In this document: piece by piece, positions 34,001 through 46,000 of the stretch
Layout of the letters: each line of letters begins with the position of its first letter
Position numbering within the stretch: position 1 is the stretch's first letter
Origin: Antedon mediterranea
Lineage: Eukaryota > Echinodermata > Crinoidea > Comatulida > Antedonidae
DNA: 64,000 bases
Assembly: GCF_964355755.1 (NCBI RefSeq)
Contig: NC_092674.1
Coordinates: 15,259,001 to 15,323,000 of the forward strand
Direction of reading: 5' to 3'
The notes under the pieces: generated by a model
The model's database searches: none
The model's input: the letters and a program-made list of their open reading frames with translations, nothing else
What the model was told of the DNA's origin: nothing
Translations under genes and position numbers: made by a program

Positions 34001-37000
34001 GGTCACTTCAGGCAAAAGTGGGATTTGTTCAAGGCTCTGGCCTTGGTTATAAACGTTAATACTTGAATTGACCATGTTACCATGTCTAGTACTATTCACA
34101 CACAAACACAAGAGAAATAAATGAATATCCTGATATTAATAACTTTTTAAAAGAATGATCTCATATGTTCTTACCATTTATTACATCCAATCATGATATC
34201 TTCGCCCTTCCTGTAGAGATTGCCACCATGTGGACATGGGCACTCCATAGGTGCTACACACTCATTTGAATTTTCATCAAAAACAAATCCATCTTTGCAG
34301 ACACAGTCTGGAATACATTGAGCTTGCCTCTGATCCTGGTAACTGCCCATATTGGCACAGGTCTTAACCTGGTTAGGTGCACAGGTTGAAAATTCCATGT
34401 TCTTACCACACTCTTCAGAACACTTCTCTTTCTCACATATAAATCGGCCATTTGTACATGTACTGAAATTAAAGAAGCACATTCAAGAGTAATTAAGAGC
34501 GGTCTAATTAATTATTTTAATAATTCAAACAAATTATAGATACATTTTTAATCCACATCCTCACATCAAGAAGCTTGTCAATTACAGGATGGATAAATAA
34601 TATGTTTATAAAGTAATATCCCTTTCACAACTGCATACATTTTTCCAACTTGTAAATATGCAAACCTGTGAGTGAGTTTCCTGGCATTAGGGCAGGGTTT
34701 GGAAGAAAGTCAGCACAATAAACTTTGCTACTAAACTAATGCATCATTTAAAAATGGTTATACAAAATATTGTTCTTACCATGGTCCACATGCACTCTGC
34801 AACACAAAACCTGGTGACTTGAGACCATTGTCTGATTGACAGGGACATTCTGATAGAGGAACACAATTAGAGCCATCTTTTGCTAGTACAAAACCCTCTG
34901 GACATGTACAACCAGAAACACAGCCAGACTGACATGGAAATCCACTAGACAAGGAAGCACATGATGTTGAACAGGTTGATGCACATTCCCTATAGACAAG
35001 ATCACCATCACAAGAAACAGCTGAAAAAGAAAATAATGTTGCGTATTAGGATATATGACTTTCCATAAAAACAATGTACAATATTAAGACCCATTTACAC
35101 TAGGACGATAACGATCCACGATAATAGATACGTATGTATTTTTCTTGTATGAAACAAAAGAAATCTAACATGTTTTCATCCTATAACTATAGGATAACCA
35201 TCTATGCTTCCTTTGATGAAAATTATATTTTCACACGTCCAATCAAATGACATCATGATTGATAAGAGCAATAACAATTAATTGAATTATTATCTATTGA
35301 TGACTTGTTTAAATTACATAGACTTTCATTAGGATTTAAGGTGTTGAAAGGTTACTGTCCCCATTCTTTCAATGAGTATATTAAAACTAGTGAAAGATGT
35401 CCGGGTAGGCTTTTACGTTGGAATTCGAAAGGCAATACTTTTCATAATTCTGTATTTGTTTCCTTTCCTAGACTATGGGAGCAAATACCAAATGACATAA
35501 AAGATTCACAAACAATTTCAATATTTAAGGCTGCTCTAACAAAACACTATATTTCATGTTATGTATAATTTATTTGTATTTTTCTTGTATATGGTTTTAT
35601 CTTTAACTGATTGTATTGTATGGAGTGAGTGCAGAATTTGTTTGGGCTTTAGCCTATTCTCATTCCTGGTTATTTTTACATTGATGACCGAATAAATATT
35701 ATTATTATTATTATTATTATTAACATCGTGACAATACAACAATTTTATTGTTTTTATTAATGATGACGTCATTTGATTAAGTTTTAAAATATTTTTATCA
35801 AAGACAGCATAAATGATTACCATATAGTTACAAAACAAAAACATTTCTAATTTCCTTTGTTTTATGTAAGATAAATGCATGCTTATTTATTTATCGTCGA
35901 TAGTTATCGTCTTAGTGTAAATGGGCCTTTAGACACACAAAACAATTTGCAAATCAATAATGTAAATAATTTCAAATCAAATTTGAACTGAAATAATGAG
36001 AGAGATTTAATGTACAGTATAATAATGCAGACATTTTGTGACTGTAAGTATTAGAAATTGATTCCTGAATCCTTCGTATACTTACTTTGATATTTGAAAG
36101 ATTTAGTTTTGCATGTATAAATTTAATCCAAAAAGAACATAAATGGCAACATAAGTCAAACATTGTAAGCTTACCGCATGATGAAACGTCTTCTCTCCAT
36201 TCAAGGATGACACCTTTTGCACTACAATCAGCAGCATATTGCTCAAGAATACTGCATCTACATTCTTCTGTCTTACAGCCACATACCTGTGCAACACAAT
36301 CATCATAGTACGACTTGGAGTTCAGTACTCCAAAACATCCTGATCAAAAGACACAAACAAAACATTTTATGTTTTACTGAAACAAATGCTAATCTTTACA
36401 AGGATTGTATTTCAGGCAGAATTCATTCATATTTCCTTTTGCTTGTAATGAACTCCACTTATTTTATAATTTACATTGTATGTCAATTTGGTAGTTTATC
36501 AAATGTCAAATACAAAATCCATATAAATATAATACTTAAAATAAATTAAAAAATGAAATTAAAAATTAATAAACTAACCTAAAAATGGACTGTCTTCATC
36601 AATTAAAACAGCACACTTCTCTTGAGCTAGTGGAATTTTTTGCTGATGTAACATGCAGAAATTGATGTGTGATTTTGGAGTTTCACAAAATGCTGACGTC
36701 TGCCATTTACTTGCAAAAGACTGAGCAGTTGTCTCAATATCCCCTGTAATAAAAATCCAACCGGATTATGAATTTTAAATTAAAAAACAGTATTCATTTA
36801 TTATTACAGCTCAAAATGTACAATAAAATCATAGTAAGAATACAAAAATCATTTTACTGTAAAATTGTACAAAAAAGAGAGCATAAGTTGAACACATTTA
36901 AAACAGAGCAACATTGACAATGAATACAACATATCTACAATTACAGTATAAATCCAAGGCAAATTACTGAAAAAAATGTCAATGCTGTGGGTATCAGTGG

Positions 37001-40000
37001 CTGGATCTCAATGGAGATACAAAATGACAATGCTGTGGGTATCAGTGGCTGGATCTCAATGGAGATACAAAATGACAATGCTGTGGGTATCAGTGGATGG
37101 ATCTCAAATGGAGATACAAAATGACAATGCTGTGGGTATCAGTGGCTGGATCTCAATGGAGATACAAAATGACAATGCTGTGGGTATCAGTGGATGGATC
37201 TCAATGGAGATACAAAATGACAATGCTGTGGGTATCAGTGGCTGGACCTCAATGGAGATACAAAATGACAATGCTGTGGGTATCAGTGGCTGGATCTCAA
37301 TGGAGATACAAAATGACAATGCTGTGGGTATCAGTGGCTGGATCTCAATGGAGATACAAAATGACAATGCTGTGGGTATCAGTGGATGGATCTCAATGGA
37401 GATACAAAATGACAATGCTGTGGGTATCAGTGGCTGGATCTCAATGGAGATACAAAATGACAATGCTGTGGGTATCAGTGGATGGATCTCAAATGGAGAT
37501 ACAAAATGACAATGCTGTGGGTATCAGTGGCTGGATCTCAATGGAGATACAAAATGACAATGCTGTGGGTATCAGTGGATGGATCTCAATGGAGATACAA
37601 AATGACAATGCTGTGGGTATCAGTGGCTGGATCTCAATGGAGATACAAAATGACAATGCTGTGGGTATCAGTGGCTGGATCTCAATGGAGATACAAAATG
37701 ACAATGCTGTGGGTATCAGTGGCTGGATCTCAATGGAGATACAAAATGACAATGCTGTGGGTATCAGTGGATGGATCTCAATGGAGATACAAAATGACAA
37801 TGCTGTGGGTATCAGTGGCTGGATCTCAATGGAGATACAAAATGACAATGCTGTGGGTATCAGTGGATGGATCTCAATGGAGATACAAAATGACAATGCT
37901 GTGGGTATCAGTGGCTGGATCTCAATGGAGATACAAAATGACAATGCTGTGGGTATCAGTGGCTGGATCTCAATGGAGATACAAAATGACAATGCTGTGG
38001 GTATCAGTGGCTGGATCTCAATGGAGATACAAAAAAAAGCAAAAAGCTAAATCAAAACAATAAAGTAAACAGCCAGAAAAGTTATCTTTAAATAACTTTT
38101 TTTAAAACAGTGAAACGAACTGCCACATTACATGTTTTCGGTTGATATTGAATGGAATTTTAATATATACACAATTACAGTATATATATTAAAATTCCAT
38201 TCAATATCAACCAAAAACATGTAATGTGGCAGTTCGTTTCACTGTTTAAAAAAAATTATTTAAAGATATATTGTCTCTCTAAAAAAACAATTATTTTAGA
38301 ATTATTTTGTTAAACATGCCATTTTAATAATAGTTATTTACTCTAAACAAAAATTGGAGCAAAAAAAACCCCCAATTATTTACTTGAAAATTTTAAGCAA
38401 AAATAGTAAACAGACAATACTTTTTGGTTAAATTTAACCATTCATTAATTAACCACTTTTTATAAGTGAAAACTTTCTATGGAAAAATAACTTCATTACA
38501 ATTGCAAATTGGCCTATTATATCTGATTTTCATGTTTCATGTATTTGAGGAGAATACATCATTAACATAATTAGTTATAACACAAATCAATTTACCTGAT
38601 CTTGTATAAAAATCATCTTCTTGGTTCTTGTTGAATGTACCACATAGACCGCATAGTTTATCTTGTAATGTTGGGGGAGCAAGTACTGTGACACGGTAGT
38701 TCTTACTAATTTCTACTTGAAGACCATTTGATAATGTAACCTACAAAACACAAGATTTGTAATAGTGACGAACAAATTTATGATCATGCAAATATCAATA
38801 AATGTTGTATATAATATTTCTGTTTTACGTATTTCTAACCCCTATGAATTAATTAAAATTGATAATAACAGTTTCTTTCATGAGAAAAATTGAATAGTAC
38901 TGATTGTAAGGAGTTTTTATCATATTAATGATTTAGAAATACTGTATACACAATTTTCGTATTTCATTGTTTGAGCAAATAATAAAATTTAAATTGAATA
39001 TATAATATAGAAGTATATTACAATAAATGTTCATAACTAACCTTTGTCACAGTAGTTGTTGGTGCTTCTATTAAAATACCATTAAAATCTGCTGGTAGTT
39101 TAGTGACACTCTCGTCATTGACTAAAACCTCGGAGCTGCGTACTCTTATACGTGTGGTAGCAACGGTTATGAGGACAGCACGAGTACACTTAGATCCGGT
39201 CTTGCTACAACCATAATTGTTTACATTTACAGAAAATTCTGCATCTTGATTTTGGCAGTAAGTGGTAAGGACGTACTCACAGTTACCAGAAACATCAAAA
39301 TATTTATCATCAAAGGATTTGAAATGATCATCACCAGCCAACCAACAACGAGCTAAAAATAGAAATGAGTTGTAGAGACTTTTACCATTCCAAATATATC
39401 ACTCGTGTATCATTCAACCAGAATTGACAAAGTTACATTGCAATATTTCTATACAAAGATCGAATGTTTTTTAATTGAATAGGGAGATTGTTTCGGCACA
39501 TGACACATAATTAACAAATGGCAAAAATACACTCAGGTATGTTATAACGAATACAAGTGCTACATATAACCAGGAAATAATAAAAATCAACCAGTTCTGT
39601 ACATCCTACCTTGAGGAAATAGGCAGGAAAATGATTAAATGAAATTGATTCTAAACATTTACTAAAATAAAGTGAAGGGTAGTGAAAATCTTACCTGTAG
39701 AGTCAAAGTCAGAACAATTCCATTTTCCATCTGTGCAAACACTGTTTAAAAGAAAAAAATTCTGTTAATAACTAAGAAACAATAGTAAACATAAATTAAT
39801 AAAAATGAGTCAATTAATTAAATATTATTCTGAACATTTAATTTCCCAATAGAAAAAAAGAGATGATATGATATCAGGAGAAGCTTCTTTACAAGAAACA
39901 CAAACAACAAATAGAATCCAATCAGCCACACAGCACACTACCTTGACATCTCAACATAGAATGCAAATTGTCTATTTTAAGTGGACTAATACAATTTCTG

Positions 40001-43000
40001 GAATAGTTCAAAGCTTTCACTAAAACATGAGCAATATTTTACATAATAATTGACATTACCATAACAATAAATATCAAAAATTAAGGGGGACTTTACCCAT
40101 CAGAATGTAAAAAGTGGACACATTACTGTTTTTGATGTGATAAAAATATGTTAACTATTAAATGTTTGGACGTTGGCAGAGCATAGCCTGAATTGCTGTT
40201 ATCCTTTGTTTTCCATTCTGATATGTAAAGTTCTAAATTAAGATAATTAATTTAAAATAAGAAAGGTTACATACCATTGTGTATTACCATCCCACATGAC
40301 ACTGCCTGCTTGCATTTGTTGACCATCATATTCACATTGGCATTCGCTTGCAGTAATACACTTATTGTCCACTAACATGTGACCAGCTGGACAATGACAT
40401 CCTTCAATGCAGTAATCATTATCACAATCTATAACTTGATTTCCACACGTCTCAGAGCAAGTGCTTCCACACACTTGATACTCCATCCCTTTAGGACATT
40501 CAAATGCTGTTTAAACAGAAATAAAATTGTTTATTTAAGAATAAGTCATCAGTAAGCGGGGATGTACAATAAACTAAAATTACAAACAAGACATTCTATC
40601 TATAAAGACCTACTTGTACCTAAATAAAATTAAAGTTATCAATTCATTGTTGGTAGGGTATGTACACTTTGGTAGCGAAGCTTTCGGGTTTATAAATTTC
40701 AAAGAGTCTTTCAACAGAATGTATTTAAAAAGACTTACCACACAATTCAGGAGTTCTCCAGTCAACTACTTGCTGCTGCCATGCACAGGCACTTGCATAG
40801 GCTGAGAAGGCATCACAAGTACACTGTGACAGAACATCAGAAGTATCAGCATCTTTAGCTGAACGCTGAACACAATCACACAAGTACTCTACGCATGAAT
40901 TGATATATGGTGTTACATCTACTTTCTGCAAAACAATTTCAATAAATGGTTAAACAATTTAAAAGTACTAAATCTGAAATTTTGTAAGACATTAGTTTCC
41001 AAAGTATGAAAGAATTGGATAACATTTTACAAAAAATAAGGATTTTGGAGAGTTCCTGGTTTAAAGTTGAAACAGACACCAATTTGAATAATAACCATAA
41101 AAAATATTCAATACCTTATTGCAGCCTTCGAACACACCTCCTCGTAAGTAATTACAAGCGGATTCATAGTCCATCATTAAATTTCCGTTCAAACCATCAG
41201 TGCATAATTTACTTTCATCAAAACAAACTCCTATTAAGACAAAATGTACACTTTAAAACAAAATCAAACTTAATTTTTTTATATTAATACAGTGGATGAG
41301 AATGTTGATGCATTATAAACATATATTTTTGTAAACACTCACCTTCCTGGTCATCTGATTTCCAGCTCTTTCCAAACACCTCTACAAAGTTTACAATTGT
41401 TCCTTCAGGAGTTAAGAACTCATCTTCTTGATCTTCATTGAAATTGCCACAGAGACCACAAAGACTGTCAGAAAAATCTTGAGATGTCATATCTACACTG
41501 TAATGAGACATGCCATCCCAGATAACATTGAAGCCTATGTTACTTGAAACAACAACCCATCCAGAAACAAATTGTATTTCCAATCCATTCACAGAGCTTG
41601 ATTGAGTAAGGAAGTCGTCAACATTTTCATCTACAACAACAACAGCTTGCTCTCCTTCTTTACGTAATTGAAGATTCATCAAACCATTTTCTGTTTCGAT
41701 TTCGATGATTAATCGCTGATTGCAGTTTTCTTGGCCACATCGCTCGGTTGTCAAGTAGATGGTAAATGCACTGAATTCCTCGCAGTCTTTTACAAGTACA
41801 AGTTTGCAAGTACTGTCAAATATAAACTGTTTACCATCAAATGTCCTGTAATACTTCTGAGACCAAATAGTACAGTGACCAACTTTTGCTGTGGATAGAA
41901 ATTTGAGTGGCAAATAATTTAATGTTGATGATGTTAAGATAAGATAAGATAAGAATGTAAAAACGGAATAGTAGTCAATTGAACTATTTGTTTCTAGGTA
42001 AGCAGTCAATCAAGGTTAACTGGTTGAGAAGAAGAGTCAATTGAACTATTTGTTTCTAGGTAAGCAGTCAATCAAGGTTAACTGGTTGAGAAGAAGAGGA
42101 TTTATAAATTTTGATAGAAATCAGATTTGTTATTTATACAGAGTGGCACAAAAGTTTATTTAATACTGATGATGTGTACTAAATTAAAACAAGAATTGTA
42201 TACAAAATGTAATGGTAAACATTGAAAGAATTAATATTAGTCAACTAAACTAGGTTTCTAGGTAAGCAATCAATCAACTAAGTTGACTCATTGAGAACTA
42301 TATAATATTTATAGAAATATATCTGATTATTTACTTACGTGTAGGAACAAAAAAGATTGGTGTAGTTGTTGGTATAAATGGTTTGCCTACAACTGTAGTT
42401 GATATGGTAGATTTGAACTCGCCGGATTTGTCTGCAAAAAAAAAATAAACCTGGCATTACCACATTGTTTAAAACCTTATTGGTAACAAACTACTATCAA
42501 ATTTATAATTAATTATGATTTGTAATATGGCACTCTATGCATTTATAGAAATATCACAAAAATACTTGAATGAAAGAAATAAAATAATAAATTAAAATAC
42601 TCAAAAACATGTGTAAATTTGATATAAAAAATAAAAGACTGACTAAAAATCAAAGTACTACAAAATGAACATTTATTCTGGTTTTAGCAAAGAAAATATT
42701 GAAAAGGCAATTGTAAAAATAAAGAAAAGAAATTAATTAACTATCCTTAAACAATGTTGTGAGGTATTTTCCAGATTGATCGTAAAATCAAAACCGTACA
42801 CTGGGTATGATCATTTGGGAAAACACCTGTCTCCACAACATAAAAGCAATTGTAAAACAGTAGACATTAATACAATAAACAATTGTAACAGTCAATAATT
42901 AAAAGCTTTCAAGTATAAATACTTTGTTTTTGTAGTGTATCATTATAACAGGGTAGGGTGTTGATGTATCGGCCTATACAGTGTATCATTATAACAGGGT

Positions 43001-46000
43001 AGGGTGTTGATGTATCGGCCTATACAGTGTATCATTATAACAGGGTAGGGTGTTGATGTATCGGCCTATACAGTGTATCATTATAACAGGGTAGGGTGTT
43101 GATGTATCGGCCTATACAGTGTATCATTATAACAGGGTAGGGTGTTGATGTATCGGCCTATACAGTGTATCATTATAACAGGGTAGGGTGTTGATGTATC
43201 GGCCTATACATACCTATGCACTGGTAAGTATAGTTAAGGTCAACACACTTAGAGTTTGAAGAACATGGATTGCTTATACAGTCATTGACATCTGTAAAAG
43301 AAAAAATAAATAGATTAATGTAAGAGAGAATTTACTGTTATAACTATCTGGTTAAAATAAACTAATAAATAACTATGGCCGTACGCTAAACAATCAATAA
43401 GATATTCATAAAACGAGTTAAATTGAGTTAAGAACAAAACAATATAATTTTATTATTCTTTTAATATTTTTGCAATTAACATTTGAGTTTTAACAATAAT
43501 ATTGAATAATTCATTTACGTAAAACAAACAATACCCAGAATTGAATGGGATAAAGTTTAAAAACACTACAGTCTGTCAAATCAATGAAATAGTAATGTAG
43601 TTCATTAAAAACAATTATTATCAATACTAAGAGTAAGAATAATTGAATGTAACAAAATTAAATAAATGCATACATACCTAATACAAATGTTAAATTGAAT
43701 CCTGTGTTAACATTGACAAAGTCAGAATAAAAGTAAACCCAAACGTATCCACTATCAATTTCTATTGGTGCTGGTAGTTGCTCTCCTGAAAATTCATACA
43801 ACTTGGAGTTCCAGTCAAATGTCAACCCTTCCCCAATGACAAGATAATCAAAATCATCTTCAATGCCCAGATGGTTGAAAAATAGCTTTGTTGCCTGTGC
43901 ATCATCGGTGGCAATGATATAATAACATCGATGATTATTGGTGTAATTGTTGGGGTAGAATGGTGATGTTATTTCGCCCCTCGTTTCTCCATATTGGTAA
44001 TATCCACAGTTAGCTGTAGGCCAATCTCCTGACTCCCCTGAAAATCAAGATCAAAGTTTGTCAACAAAATCTCTCAGTCTTGATACCTAAAATCTGGTTT
44101 GTATTGTACAGTGAAAAGTATTTATATACTATATTATAGTACTAATATCATATATTATATATAAATACAATAGTTAGTTTTTTTGTAATTATAATTATGT
44201 TTAATTACAATGGTTGCAATTATCATTACTGACTGTGAACATGTCTATGCCATCATGAGATGGAGAGTTGGACAGAATCAATTTATTTCCTTTCATCATA
44301 AAATCATATATGGATATAACCTACGAAATAAAAAATATGACAACAAAAAAAACAACTCACCAATGTAAAACTCGCATAGTTTGCCATGGTAACCAAACTT
44401 GCATACACATAAAAAAGATGAATCATCTCCAAGACAATCACCAGAATTCTTGCAGGGGCAATCTGATACCTCTTGAGTGGCTATGATCCAAATAAAATTA
44501 TTTCTTATTTCTAACGCAATTCTTAATTATTTTAAGGAATACAGGAAAAAAATTGCTTTGATTATAAATGAAGCAACACAAACAGTATGACATTTTCTTA
44601 TGTAACTTACCTTCACGTTTAGATCTTGTTTGTTTACGACCAGCTATTATTAGCTCCTAAAATAAAGAAGATATAATAATTGACAAAACATTATAATAAT
44701 AATAATAACACATTTTACATGCAAACAAATTACTACATTAATTAAAATAGATATTAAAAAGAGAGAATGGGTTCACTAACACTACATTAGTTTACTGCCT
44801 CTCTGCTGGGCATTGTTGACGGTTCAATACAAGTAACGAAATACAAAAGGTCTAACAAAAGTAGGCCTACTAAGCCTACCTAGTACTACTTGTATTTGTA
44901 GAGCTTATGCCTATTACTGAGCTAAACCTCTGCTGAATGGAGTGAAGACACTGTATTTTAAGGGTATTTAATGTAAACAAAAGATCAGAGACGAATCACA
45001 AAAAAAGCATGCTATATTATTATTATTATTTTTAAAGGCGCTTACTCAACCATAACATACATTAATTCACCTAAACTATAGAGGGCGTTAAAACTGAGAG
45101 AGAGCCTGGGAGAGAGCTAAGGCAGCCGGCTTAGAGAAGTGAAGAAGAAAAATATTAACACTCTATTTACTAAATTTAGTATTTCAAAGCATGGGGTTAT
45201 AATGTTATAACTCCATGTTCAAAGTAGCAATTCAGCAGATATATTAACGGTCCGTGATCGTGGTCCCGATATAAAAATAACTCGCATAATTTAAATATTT
45301 TATTTGTTCATTTATGATTTAAAAATGAATTTCCCTCACAACATAAACAATAATAAATAAATATAAAAATAAATACATTTTAACCAACCCCATTTTTCTG
45401 ACAGACAAGTAGACTTATTGCTTGCATTAAATTACAGTTTTTCATGTAAATAATTTGGTTTTCGATCTAAATGGTCAAATTGAATAACTATTAGGATATA
45501 TGCAACACGGAATGCAACACATTCATAACAGATTTCAAGGGACAATATGTCTTTAAATTTCTTTATTATTTACAGATACAGTAGACTAGTCACGGACAAA
45601 ATAAAAAATTGTTTCACAAGGCTCATGGGTTCAAATATATTCATGTTAATATCTTTTAGTTTAAAATATTGGTTTTATAAGGAGTCATCAAATTAATTAA
45701 AACATCACCAAATATAATATATATTTGGAATAGAATGTGTTTCTGTGTACTATTTATGAAAACATTATATTATCTGATTTTGGAAAATATATAATGTAGG
45801 GAAGTAATGCAATGTTAACGCGATGATTAAAACATTTTTTAAACCATTTTTTTACATCAAAATCTGTCTAAAATTTTTGTTTAAATGCAATTAAGGAGCC
45901 GCAATAGATCGTATTTTGTATAATTGTTATACTTAGGCCTACACTGGTGAGGCTTGATTATAATTGATATTTAGGAGGAATAGCAATAATTATATTAATA

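Noticed and set aside
35305-35568. 87-codon frame as a host gene
   Set aside because: It matches the C-terminal end of non-LTR retrotransposon reverse transcriptases and is followed by an (ATT)n tail.
36976-38063. Long frames of 119-317 codons on both strands
   Set aside because: Products of a stop-free 48-bp minisatellite in an intron; composition is repeat-driven and no flanking splice sites fit.
42934-43209. Regular direct repeats considered as a CRISPR array
   Set aside because: Copies are contiguous with no spacers and lie in a eukaryotic intron; it is a minisatellite.
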